NCBI RefSeq assembly: GCF_001998885.1
Contig: NZ_CP019609.1
Span: forward strand, 62,001 to 126,000
DNA length: 64,000 nucleotides
Origin: Vagococcus penaei
GTDB taxonomy: Bacteria > Bacillota > Bacilli > Lactobacillales > Vagococcaceae
Direction: 5' to 3'
Part shown: positions 9,116 through 19,736 of the stretch, piece by piece
How positions within the stretch are numbered: position 1 is the first letter of the stretch
Layout: each line of letters opens with the position of its first letter
Program-made: the position numbers and the translations under genes
Notes under the pieces: model-generated
The model's database searches: none
Told to the model about the DNA's origin: nothing
What the model saw: only the letters and a program-made list of their open reading frames with translations

Positions 9116-9781
9116 TTCGTTTACATTATCTGAAGCAGTTTGCTCTGATATTTTTTTTACTGATTTTTTTAATCCAAAAGGTACTCGACTTTCAGTACCA
9201 TTTCTAATTCGTTTAATATTATCACGGTGACGATAAATAATAAAAGCGGTGATTAGAACAGCTAATGTCGTTAGTAGCCAGTTTTGCTCAGCCAGAATTT
9301 CAGGGAAAATAAGTGGAATGAAAATAGTTGATAAAGTAATGATAATAGCACTTAACATGCTTGATAGACTCACCATACTCGTAAAGAAGAGTAAGATAGC
9401 AAAGAGACTGATAGAATAGATAAAAAATGTTGGACTGTAGCCTAATAACATACCAGCACTAGTAGCTACAGCTTTTCCACCTTTAAAATCACAAAATATG
9501 GGAAAAGTATGACCGATAATAGCCAAAACACCAAACCATAAAGGATTGACATCTAAGTTAAACCAAAGTGGTAACATTGTAGCAATTGCACCCTTTGCAA
9601 TGTCCATTATTAAGACAACGGTACCAGCTTTTTTACCTAAAACTCTAAAAGTATTTGTCGTTCCCATATTTCCACTACCAAATTGTCGAATGTCTTTATG
9701 ATAAAATAATTCGCCAATCCAAACACCAGAAGGAATAGATCCTAGTAGATAGGCTAAGAATAAAAGTAATACTATTTTCAC
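9095..9781 (-). CDS. plsY: Acyl-phosphate:glycerol-3-phosphate acyltransferase (PlsY)
   Basis: A 228-residue integral membrane enzyme that makes lysophosphatidate from acyl phosphate and glycerol-3-phosphate, the first step of phospholipid synthesis. The three PlsY signatures are visible: LGSIPSG near the N-terminus, GSGNMGTTNTFR (about residues 36-47), and HTFPIFCDFKGGKAVATSAG (about residues 92-111), plus several membrane segments. The best start is GTG at 9781: AAGGAGG lies 9 bases upstream on the minus strand, and the protein then begins with the normal VKIVLLLFLAYLLGSIP. An upstream in-frame ATG at 9820 lies before that ribosome site. It is upstream of, or divergent from, topoisomerase IV genes in many Firmicutes; here it is separate from parE. 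Confidence 0.95.
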   Translation of the reverse strand: MKIVLLLFLAYLLGSIPSGVWIGELFYHKDIRQFGSGNMGTTNTFRVLGKKAGTVVLIMDIAKGAIATMLPLWFNLDVNPLWFGVLAIIGHTFPIFCDFKGGKAVATSAGMLLGYSPTFFIYSISLFAILLFFTSMVSLSSMLSAIIITLSTIFIPLIFPEILAEQNWLLTTLAVLITAFIIYRHRDNIKRIRNGTESRVPFGLKKSVKKISEQTASDNVNEQKKQED

Positions 9782-9936
9782 GTGAGTTAACCTCCTTAAC
9801 GATAAAGTTAATTTTACCATGAAACAGTGATGGCAACAATAAGTTTTAAATGCTTGTGCTTTATTTTAAATAAAGTTACTATTAGACATATACACTAAAT
9901 GAATTTATTTTTTAAAAAATAAGGAGGACTAGTCTT

Positions 9937-10359
9937 ATGACATTTAAAAATCCAAATGATGAAACGATTAAGGACTATTTAAAAAATAGTAAAAATATTG
10001 CTGTGATTGGGTTAAGTAATAAGCCTGACCGCACAAGTTATCAAGTGGCTCAAGTATTGCAACTTTCTGGATACAAATTATTTCCAGTGAATCCTATGTT
10101 AGCTGGTGAAACGATTTTAGGAGAACCTGTTGTAGCAACGCTTACTGATGTGAAAGAACCAATTGATATTGTTGATATTTTTAGAAAAAGTGATGCTTTA
10201 CCAGATATTGCGCGTGAATTTGTTAAAACAGATGCTAAGATTTTTTGGGCGCAATTAGGCATTGAAAATGAAGAAGCTGCGCAAATTTTGGCTGAAAATA
10301 ATCGAAAAGATGTTGTCATGAATCGTTGTATTAAAATAGAATTAAATAATATGGCTTGA
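9937..10359 (+). CDS. CoA-binding domain protein (YccU type)
   Basis: A 140-residue single-domain Rossmann protein of the CoA_binding_2 family. It shows IAVIGLSNKPDRTSYQVAQVL near the N-terminus (glycine motif), VNPM and then VDIFRKSDALPDI, and ends with the family-typical MNRCIKIE. These proteins bind CoA; their physiological role is not settled. AAGGAGG precedes ATG 9937 at good spacing. The promoter of the following T-box leader overlaps its stop codon, so it is transcribed separately from the amino-acid transporter. Confidence 0.88.
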   Translation: MTFKNPNDETIKDYLKNSKNIAVIGLSNKPDRTSYQVAQVLQLSGYKLFPVNPMLAGETILGEPVVATLTDVKEPIDIVDIFRKSDALPDIAREFVKTDAKIFWAQLGIENEEAAQILAENNRKDVVMNRCIKIELNNMA

Positions 10360-10384
10360 CACTGTTAAATTAACATGATATTCT
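10356..10384 (+). promoter_or_regulatory. Promoter of the tandem T-box leader
   Basis: TTGACA (10356-10361), a 17-base spacer, and TATTCT (10379-10384) preceded by TGA, an extended -10. It overlaps the stop codon of the upstream gene and lies about 27 bases before the first T-box. Confidence 0.7.
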
Positions 10385-10410
10385 AATGAAAATTAATTAT
10401 TTAAATTGTT

Positions 10411-10672
10411 GATAAGGACAAATAGTAAGTTAGTTTGACGTTTAGAGAGCCTTTGATTGGTGAAAAAAGGTCGTCGCTAAGTTTATGAACACACCTTAGA
10501 GAACTTTTCTGAAATATAAGTAAGTGAAGTCGGTGCACCCGTTATCGTGATGCAGTTTTGCTATTAAGACTGCTTAGAGACCTAATGGAATATTACTTAG
10601 GTGAACTTGAGGTGGGACCACGACATATGATATGCTCGTCCTCTTGGCATTATTGCCAAGAGGTCTTTTTTT
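10411..10672 (+). ncRNA. T-box leader 1 (tRNA-sensing attenuator)
   Basis: It has the hallmark order of a T-box: GGACAAATAGTAA at the 5' base of stem I, AGAGAGCC, GGTGAAAAAAGG, GAACACACCTTAGAGA, CTGAA before the specifier region, CCCGTTATC, and the T-box core GGTGGGACCACG (10611-10622). A terminator stem follows (cctcttggca / tgccaagagg, 10640-10663) with a T run. Uncharged tRNA is expected to bind stem I and the T-box core and prevent termination. The specifier codon lies just after CTGAA (sequence ATATAAGTAAG), but I cannot fix its frame by eye, so the amino acid is unresolved. Confidence 0.93.
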
Positions 10673-10690
10673 TATTTTTAATAACAGAAT

Positions 10691-10953
10691 CAAGAATGAG
10701 AACAAGTAATTTATTTTGCTTTGTGTGAAGAGAGCCTTTGGTTGGTGAGAAAAGGTCACAGCTTATAAATGAACACATCTCGGAGATATCTTGCTGAAAT
10801 TCTAATAGTAGGTAAGGTCGGTCCACTCGTTATCGTGGTCAGTTTGGATACAAACTGTTAGAGGCTTAATTCATTATATTAAGCAAACATGAGGTGGGAC
10901 CACGACATATAATATGCTCGTCCTCTTGGCGTTATTGCCAAGAGGACGTTTTT
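10691..10953 (+). ncRNA. T-box leader 2, directly after the first
   Basis: A second complete T-box: AACAAGTAA, AGAGAGCC, GGTGAGAAAAGG, GAACACATCTCGGAGA, CTGAA followed by ATTCTAATAGTAGG, CTCGTTATC, core GGTGGGACCACG (10893-10904), and a terminator stem (cctcttggc / gccaagagg, 10922-10945) before a T run. It lies between the terminator of T-box 1 and the ABC permease gene, whose AAGGAGG ribosome site is at 10962-10968. Both leaders must read through to express the transporter. The two specifier regions differ in sequence and length. Confidence 0.93.
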
Positions 10954-10975
10954 TTATTTTTAAGGAGGAAAAGAC

Positions 10976-11620
10976 ATGGATTTAGTGATTAAAGTATTAC
11001 CGGCATTACTTGAAGGAACTAAAATGACCATTTTAGTTTTTATTTTGACATTAATTAGTTCTTTGCCGTTAGGTATGTTAATTGGTTTCGTTGCAACAAC
11101 TCATTTTAAACCACTGAAATGGGTAATAGATACGGTGATTTGGATTATTCGTGGCACGCCCTTATTACTGCAATTAATTTTTGTTTTCTTTGGTTTACCA
11201 TTTGTTGGTATTATTATTGAAAGTCGTTTAATGGCAGTTTTAATTGCTTTTATTATTAATTATTCTGCTTACTTTGCAGAGATTTTCAGAGGTGGTATTC
11301 AAGCAATTCCTAATGGACAATATGAGGCAGCTAAGGTGTTGGGTTTAAGTACTTGGCAAACAACTTATAAAATTGTTATACCACAGGTTTATCGGGTTGT
11401 TTTCCCGTCAGTTGGGAACGAAGTAATTACGCTGGTTAAGGATACGTCGCTAATTTATGCTTTAGGATTAAGTGAAGTCATGAAAGCCGGTCGTGTCGCA
11501 ATGCAACGGGAAGCAAGTATTATTCCTTTAATTGTTGTTGCGATTATTTATCTGTTACTGACGGGATTCGTCACACTAATTTTAAAGTATATTGAACGTC
11601 GTCAAGCCATTAAAAGTTAG
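10976..11620 (+). CDS. Polar amino-acid ABC transporter permease
   Basis: A 214-residue membrane permease of the HisM/GlnP type, which imports a polar amino acid with the ATPase and binding protein encoded next. It has about five membrane helices. The EAA loop that docks onto the ATPase is visible as QYEAAKVLGLSTWQTTYKIV (about residues 116-135), and WIIRGTPLLLQLIFVFFGLP is typical of the family. The gene begins 8 bases after an AAGGAGG site that follows the T-box 2 terminator, so its expression depends on tRNA charging. The order permease, ATPase, binding protein and the T-box control both point to an amino acid as substrate; which one is not resolved. Confidence 0.92.
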   Translation: MDLVIKVLPALLEGTKMTILVFILTLISSLPLGMLIGFVATTHFKPLKWVIDTVIWIIRGTPLLLQLIFVFFGLPFVGIIIESRLMAVLIAFIINYSAYFAEIFRGGIQAIPNGQYEAAKVLGLSTWQTTYKIVIPQVYRVVFPSVGNEVITLVKDTSLIYALGLSEVMKAGRVAMQREASIIPLIVVAIIYLLLTGFVTLILKYIERRQAIKS

Positions 11621-11632
11621 GAGAGACTATAG

Positions 11633-12289
11633 ATGTTAGAAATTAAAAATTTAAATAAGTCATTTAATCAAAAAAAGATTATCGACGACCTCAATTTAAC
11701 AGTTGAGACGGGCACAGTTCTTGCTTTAGTCGGACCATCTGGAGGTGGTAAAACCACTTTGTTACGTTGCATATCTGGTTTAGAAACGATTGATAGTGGT
11801 GAACTGTTACTCGATAGTAAACCCGTTCTATTTACTGAAAATCGCGGAAAAATTGGTGTTGTTTTTCAAGACTTTAACTTGTTTCCACATTTAACTGTTC
11901 TAGAAAACTTGATTTTAGCTCCAACCATGGTGAAAAAACTTTCAGGCGAACAAGCAACTATAGAGGCTAATCAATTGCTTGAAAGGTTTGGTTTACTTGA
12001 GCATCGTCGGTACTATCCTTCACAATTGTCAGGCGGACAGAAACAACGTGTTGCTATGGTTAGAGCACTATTAATGACACCAGATGTCTTGTGCTATGAT
12101 GAACCAACGAGTGCTCTTGACCCTGATTTAGTTGATAACGTAGCGCAAACGATTCTAAAGTTAAAAAAAGATGGGATGACACAAATTGTTGTAACGCATG
12201 ATTTAACTTTTGCTAAAAAGATTGCAGATAAATTAATCGAAGTCAGTCCAATAACTAATGTAAGAGATGGAGGAAAAGAAAATGACTAA
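11633..12289 (+). CDS. Polar amino-acid ABC transporter ATP-binding protein
   Basis: A 218-residue ATPase subunit that couples ATP hydrolysis to amino-acid import. Walker A is GPSGGGKTT (about residues 35-43), the Q-loop is VFQDFNLFPHLTV, the signature is LSGGQKQR, Walker B is VLCYDEPTSALDP, and the switch histidine is in VVTHD. It is slightly shorter than usual (about 240 residues) at the C-terminus. The start ATG 11633 lies 12 bases after the permease stop, and its end overlaps the start of the binding-protein gene by 8 bases, so the three genes form one operon. Confidence 0.94.
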   Translation: MLEIKNLNKSFNQKKIIDDLNLTVETGTVLALVGPSGGGKTTLLRCISGLETIDSGELLLDSKPVLFTENRGKIGVVFQDFNLFPHLTVLENLILAPTMVKKLSGEQATIEANQLLERFGLLEHRRYYPSQLSGGQKQRVAMVRALLMTPDVLCYDEPTSALDPDLVDNVAQTILKLKKDGMTQIVVTHDLTFAKKIADKLIEVSPITNVRDGGKEND

Positions 12290-13100
12290 AAAAAGATGGG
12301 CAGTAGCTATATTATTAGTAAGTATGTTATTCGTCAGTGCATGTGGATCTAAGCAACAAGGTGCTTCTTGGGACGAGATTAAGAAAAAAGGTGAATTGGT
12401 TATCGGTGTCGATGATACATTCGTTCCAATGGGTTTTAAAGATGATTCAGGGAAATTAGTTGGATTTGATATTGATCTCGCAAGTGATGTGACGAAACAA
12501 ATGGGTGTTAAAGCAAAATTCCAACCAATTGATTGGTCAATGAAAGAGTCAGAGTTAAAAAATGGAACAATTGACGTTATTTGGAATGGTTATACAGTCA
12601 CAGACGCTCGCAAAAAATCAGTTGATTTTAGTGACTATTATTTAACAAATGAGCAAGTACTTGTAGTTAATCCGGATAACGGCATTAACACATTCGCTGA
12701 TATGAAGGGTAAAACATTAGGTGCTCAGGAAGGATCCAGTGGTGAAGAGTTACTAGAGAATAATCCAGAAATGTTAAAAGATTACATTAAAGACAATGAA
12801 GCTGTCTTGTTTCCAACGTTTACCGAGGGATTTTTGGATTTAAAAGCTGGGCGTATCGATGGGTTATTGATTGATAAAGTTTTTGCTGACTATTATATTG
12901 CTAAACAAGCGGACATGAAGGGTTTAGTCATCATTCCAAGCGAGTTTGAAAATGAAAACTTTGCTATTGGTGTCCGTAAAGGGGATAGCGAACTATTAAA
13001 AGTAATCAATGATGGTTTAGCAAAAAGTACTGAGACAGGAACTGCACAAAAAATCAGTCAAAAATGGTTTGGCGACAATCGAATCATTATAAATCGTTAA
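12282..13100 (+). CDS. Amino-acid ABC transporter substrate-binding lipoprotein
   Basis: A 272-residue family 3 solute-binding protein, anchored outside the cell by a lipid. The signal peptide ends in a lipobox with the modified cysteine in VSAC (about residues 19-22). The mature part has the family start WDEIKKKGELVIGVDDTFVP, then GFDIDLA and an arginine contact region (TDARKKSVDFSDYY) that binds the alpha-carboxylate of amino acids. ATG 12282 is chosen because GGAGG lies 8 bases upstream; an in-frame ATG at 12267 overlaps that site. It is the last gene of the T-box-controlled operon and is followed by a strong terminator. The ligand cannot be read from sequence alone. Confidence 0.94.
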   Translation: MTKKRWAVAILLVSMLFVSACGSKQQGASWDEIKKKGELVIGVDDTFVPMGFKDDSGKLVGFDIDLASDVTKQMGVKAKFQPIDWSMKESELKNGTIDVIWNGYTVTDARKKSVDFSDYYLTNEQVLVVNPDNGINTFADMKGKTLGAQEGSSGEELLENNPEMLKDYIKDNEAVLFPTFTEGFLDLKAGRIDGLLIDKVFADYYIAKQADMKGLVIIPSEFENENFAIGVRKGDSELLKVINDGLAKSTETGTAQKISQKWFGDNRIIINR

Positions 13101-13102
13101 AA

Positions 13103-13140
13103 AAAGCAGACTTGATAAACTTATCAAGTCTGCTTTTTTT
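13103..13140. terminator. Terminator between the amino-acid transporter and the MFS gene
   Basis: A stem of about 15 bp (aagcagacttgataa / ttatcaagtctgctt) is flanked by A and T runs; it can serve both convergent units. Confidence 0.9.
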
Positions 13141-13145
13141 AACGA

Positions 13146-14345
13146 TTATAGTAAATACTTTTTATTATGTTTGATTGGTAAAACAATTAGGCCAGTTAAG
13201 CAACCTAAAATTAAAAAGTAAATAAAAACAGATAAAAATGTGTTAGTTGCTTGAACTAAGAGTCCAATTGCAATTTGGGAAACGGCTCCACCAACAATTC
13301 CTCCCATTGCAATTGTCGCATAGCTTGGAGCAAATCGATCTCCTTCAAATGTTTTAAGCGGGATAGACATGACCGTCACAAAAGTGATGGTTAAAAGTAG
13401 AGAAGCTAGACCAAGTAAGATGGTAAAACTAGGCATATGACTTGTAAAATAAGATAAGAAAGTTAAAAAACTGCCAAGAATAGAACAAATTAGAATAACT
13501 AAAGTATCTTTACCTTGAAAATAACGACTGATCATATAGCCGCCACCAATGGCACCTAGTAAAGAAAAAATACCTACGACAGAGCTAACCATTCCTGCTT
13601 GTGTTAAGCTTAAGCCACGATAGTTGTCAAGATAAGTCGGTAACCAGCTAGTTAACCCATACAGTAGACTGTTGACACAAAAAGCGCTGATGAATAAAAA
13701 CCAAACTAAGGGTGTTTTCCAAATATCAAGCATACTGATAGTGGATTTAGCTTTCTCGTTAGTCAGATTAGGCTTGTTTGGTATAGCTATTGCTACAAAA
13801 ACAGCTATAACAAGGGCGACAATCGTTAGAACCTTGTATGCAGAGCGCCAACCAAAATTTTGAATTAATGGAGAAACTAAAATAGGACCTAGAATACTTG
13901 CAAACCCCGAAGCCGATAATAAAATACCCTTAGCGAAAGCCCGACGTTCGACTGAAAATGATTCTGTAATTTCTTTACTAGAAGCTGAGGTGTACCCTGA
14001 ATGGGCCAAGAGACCAGATAATAGTCGAATAGCGATTAGCATCGTAATGGTATCCGCCATACCAAAAAGAAAGTCGAAAACTCCAATCATAATGATAGAC
14101 CAGAGAACAATTTTTTTTGCCCCAAATTTATTGACCGCGATACTCATTGGAATCTGAAGTAAAGCATAACCAATGAAAAAAGCACCTAATAATAAACCTT
14201 TTGTACTATCAGTCATAGGAATATCCTTATTAATAGAGATAACAGCAAATCCAACCGATAGTTTGTCAATATAAACCATAACGTAGCCTAAAAAAAGGGC
14301 CGATAATAAAAGATTAGGATTCGTTTTTACATTGCGTTTAAGAAT
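13146..14345 (-). CDS. MFS transporter, apparently initiated at ATT
   Basis: A major facilitator with about 12 membrane helices (399 residues if started at ATT). Family signs are KLSVGFAV in the first helix region and the loop NKFGAKKIVLWS between helices 2 and 3; the layout resembles organic-anion/proton symporters of the ACS or hexuronate type. The substrate is unknown. The first in-frame ATG (14279) cuts through helix 1 and has no ribosome site. The open frame extends upstream through LLLSALFLGYVMVYIDK, and AAAGGAG lies 9 bases before an ATT at 14345-14343, with no ATG, GTG or TTG in between. Either ATT is a rare genuine start, or the start codon has been mutated. It is monocistronic and convergent with the amino-acid transporter. 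Confidence 0.8.
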   Translation of the reverse strand: MLKRNVKTNPNLLLSALFLGYVMVYIDKLSVGFAVISINKDIPMTDSTKGLLLGAFFIGYALLQIPMSIAVNKFGAKKIVLWSIIMIGVFDFLFGMADTITMLIAIRLLSGLLAHSGYTSASSKEITESFSVERRAFAKGILLSASGFASILGPILVSPLIQNFGWRSAYKVLTIVALVIAVFVAIAIPNKPNLTNEKAKSTISMLDIWKTPLVWFLFISAFCVNSLLYGLTSWLPTYLDNYRGLSLTQAGMVSSVVGIFSLLGAIGGGYMISRYFQGKDTLVILICSILGSFLTFLSYFTSHMPSFTILLGLASLLLTITFVTVMSIPLKTFEGDRFAPSYATIAMGGIVGGAVSQIAIGLLVQATNTFLSVFIYFLILGCLTGLIVLPIKHNKKYLL

Positions 14346-16972
<2,627 letters not shown>

Positions 16973-16999
16973 ATCATAAGAAATAGGAGAGATGATGGA

Positions 17000-19426
17000 A
17001 TGAGTGAACATCAAAGAGTTCAAGAGTTAACACTTGAAGAAGTCATGGGTGATCGATTTGGTCGATATTCAAAATATATTATTCAAGAACGTGCATTGCC
17101 AGACATTCGTGATGGGTTAAAACCAGTTCAACGACGGATTTTATTTTCAATGAACAAAGATGGTAATACTTTTGAGAAAGCATTTAGAAAGTCAGCAAAA
17201 TCAGTAGGTAACATCATGGGTAATTATCATCCACATGGTGATAGTAGTATCTATGAAGCGATGGTTCGAATGAGTCAAGATTGGAAATTACGGGAGCCGT
17301 TAATTGAAATGCATGGTAATAACGGTAGTATGGACGGTGATCCGCCTGCTGCTATGCGTTATACAGAGGCAAGACTATCTAAATTAAGTGGTGAATTATT
17401 ACAAGATATCGATAAAGAAACTGTCGAATTTGTATGGAATTTTGATGATACTGAAAAAGAACCAACAGTGTTACCTGCAAGGTATCCTAACCTTTTAATT
17501 AATGGATCAACGGGAATTTCAGCTGGTTATGCAACGGAAATTCCTACTCACAATTTAGGTGAAGTTATTGATGGGACGATTTATCTAATTGATCATCCAA
17601 ATGCGACTTTAGAAAAATTAATGGAATTTATTCCAGGTCCAGATTTTCCAACTGGTGGTATCTTACAAGGGAAAAAAGAACTAAAAAAAGCTTATGAGAC
17701 TGGAAAAGGTAAGGTTAATTTACGTTCTAAAACGTCAATAGAACCTTTAAAAGCGGGACGTGAACAAATTGTTGTTATGGAAATTCCTTATGAAGTTAAT
17801 AAGGCTAGCCTCGTTAAAAAAATTGATGAAATTCGCTTAAATAAAAAAGTTGAAGGGATTTCTGAAGTGCGTGATGAAAGCGACCGTACAGGCTTAAGAA
17901 TAGTAATTGAATTAAAAAAAGAAGTTGATGCATCAGGAATTTTGAACTATTTATTTAAAAATACTGATTTACAAATTAACTATAATTTTAATATGGTAGC
18001 TATTAATCGATTACGCCCAGAACAAGTTGGTCTAATAGCGATTTTGAAAGCATATATTGACCATCGAGAGCAAGTAATTCGAAAAAGAAGTCAATATGAT
18101 TTGAAAAAAGCAAAAGCACGATTACATATTGTTGATGGCTTAATTAAAGCTTTGTCAATTTTAGATCAAGTGATTGCTGTCATTCGTGGTAGTAAAAATA
18201 AAAGAGATGCTAAGTTGAATTTGATGACTCAGTTTGAATTTACGGAAGAACAGTCAGAAGCTATTGTATCCCTACAATTATATCGTTTAACTAATACAGA
18301 TATCACAGCCTTGGAAAAAGAATCAGCTGATTTACATCAACAAATCGCTTTATTAAATGAAATTTTAGGTAATGATAAAGAATTATTTAAGTTAATGAAA
18401 ACTGAGTTACGTCAAGTTAAAAAAAGTTATTCTTCTGAACGTTTAACCCGGTTAGAGGATACAATTGAAGAGATTACTATTGAGACCTCAGTATTAATTC
18501 CTCAAGAAGATGTTATGGTAAGTATCACACGTGAAGGCTACTTGAAACGCAGTAGTTTACGCTCTTATAATGCGTCAAAAGAAGATGATATAGAAATGAA
18601 GGATACTGATTATCTGATGTTTAGTGGTCAGTTGAATACTCATGATAATTTATTATTGTTGACAACAAAAGGGAATATGATTTATCGCCCTGTCTATGAA
18701 TTAACTGATAAAAAATGGAAAGATGTCGGTGAGCATTTTTCTCAAACTATCAATAATTCAGTGCTAAATGAGCAAATATTAGCAGTCTTCCCGTTTGCTC
18801 AGATTGATGAACAGGCTCAATTTGTATTAATGACACGTGAAGGAATGATTAAACAGACCTTGATGTCAGAATTTACTATGTGGCGAACTTATAAGAGTCG
18901 CTCTTCCCTAGCAATTAAGTTGAAATCTGATACTGATATCGTCGTAGCAGCAGAATTGATCAAATCAACGGATAAAAAAGATGTTCTTTTAGTGACCAAT
19001 CAAGCTTATGGATTATTGTTTGATTTATCTGAAGTTCCTTGTGTTGGTGCAAGAGCAGCTGGAGTCAAAGGAATTAATTTAAAAACAGCAGATTTTGTTG
19101 TTAGTGGTACTTTAATCGAAAGAGGGACATCACCGACAGTTACAATTGTTACAAATCGTGGATCATTGAAGCGCATGAAAGTCTCAGAATTAAGTAAATT
19201 AAGTCGTGCAAAACGCGGGTTAATGGTATTAAAAGAGCTGAAAAACAATCCGCATCGAGTGATTAATGCTTTTTTAGATGATAAATTAACGACAATTATC
19301 ATTGTCGATGAAAAAGGCCAAGATTATTTGATTGATTTATCTAAAGTACCAATTAATGATCGTCAATCAAATGGCTCCAGTTATACAGATGCTAATGTAA
19401 GTTCTGTATTATTTGAAAATCAGTAA
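17000..19426 (+). CDS. parC: DNA topoisomerase IV subunit A (ParC)
   Basis: An 808-residue DNA cleavage and religation subunit. The N-terminal breakage-reunion domain shows ALPDIRDGLKPVQRRILFSM, and the active tyrosine lies in AAMRYTEARLS (about residue 118). The quinolone-resistance region reads HPHGDSSIYEAMVRMSQD, with the serine and glutamate of susceptible strains (positions about 80 and 84). Beta-propeller blades follow in the C-terminal third, with repeated ILAVF/VLLVTN-type strands. It starts 27 bases after parE with GGAGAGATGATGG upstream and ends at a terminator, so parE-parC is one transcript. Confidence 0.95.
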   Translation: MSEHQRVQELTLEEVMGDRFGRYSKYIIQERALPDIRDGLKPVQRRILFSMNKDGNTFEKAFRKSAKSVGNIMGNYHPHGDSSIYEAMVRMSQDWKLREPLIEMHGNNGSMDGDPPAAMRYTEARLSKLSGELLQDIDKETVEFVWNFDDTEKEPTVLPARYPNLLINGSTGISAGYATEIPTHNLGEVIDGTIYLIDHPNATLEKLMEFIPGPDFPTGGILQGKKELKKAYETGKGKVNLRSKTSIEPLKAGREQIVVMEIPYEVNKASLVKKIDEIRLNKKVEGISEVRDESDRTGLRIVIELKKEVDASGILNYLFKNTDLQINYNFNMVAINRLRPEQVGLIAILKAYIDHREQVIRKRSQYDLKKAKARLHIVDGLIKALSILDQVIAVIRGSKNKRDAKLNLMTQFEFTEEQSEAIVSLQLYRLTNTDITALEKESADLHQQIALLNEILGNDKELFKLMKTELRQVKKSYSSERLTRLEDTIEEITIETSVLIPQEDVMVSITREGYLKRSSLRSYNASKEDDIEMKDTDYLMFSGQLNTHDNLLLLTTKGNMIYRPVYELTDKKWKDVGEHFSQTINNSVLNEQILAVFPFAQIDEQAQFVLMTREGMIKQTLMSEFTMWRTYKSRSSLAIKLKSDTDIVVAAELIKSTDKKDVLLVTNQAYGLLFDLSEVPCVGARAAGVKGINLKTADFVVSGTLIERGTSPTVTIVTNRGSLKRMKVSELSKLSRAKRGLMVLKELKNNPHRVINAFLDDKLTTIIIVDEKGQDYLIDLSKVPINDRQSNGSSYTDANVSSVLFENQ

Positions 19427-19437
19427 TAAATGAACGA

Positions 19438-19475
19438 AAAACCCGCTTATTTAAAAGATAAGTGGGTTTTCTGTT
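19438..19475 (+). terminator. Intrinsic terminator of parE-parC
   Basis: A stem of aaacccgcttat / ataagtgggttt, with one G-U pair, is followed by TTTT. Confidence 0.85.
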
Positions 19476-19591
19476 ATACATAATTTTTTCACAAACTATA
19501 CTGTTATAGTACAGTTTTCTGATAAAAATCATACATTAAAATTAAGGTGTAAACTCTCTTTATATGTTGGTGCATAAGGCTTTTGTTTATT

Positions 19592-19611
19592 TTGTGTTTT
19601 TTTTAACACAA
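19592..19611. promoter_or_regulatory. Candidate Rex operator upstream of pflB
   Basis: An inverted repeat TTGTGTT-N6-AACACAA, close to the redox repressor Rex motif (TTGTG...CACAA). It lies about 25 bases upstream of the -35 of the pflB promoter. Rex senses NADH/NAD and controls fermentation genes such as pfl and adhE in Firmicutes, so control of pflB is plausible. The spacer is two bases longer than in the common 18-base form. Confidence 0.55.
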
Positions 19612-19635
19612 TTTGTATTTTTTTAACTATAACAC

Positions 19636-19663
19636 TTGAAAACGATTGTATTTGTGTTATACT
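19636..19663 (+). promoter_or_regulatory. pflB promoter with an overlapping cre (CcpA) site
   Basis: TTGAAA (19636-19641), a 16-base spacer and TATACT (19658-19663). The sequence TGAAAACGATTGTA (19637-19650) matches the catabolite-responsive element consensus at about 10 of 12 fixed positions and covers the -35, so CcpA binding would be expected to repress or modulate transcription. Confidence 0.65.
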
Positions 19664-19736
19664 GAATTTGTTAAAAGAAAACGAAATTTAAACTTTAAAA
19701 ACTAATGATGAACAAAATTTAAGGAGGTTTCTCAGC

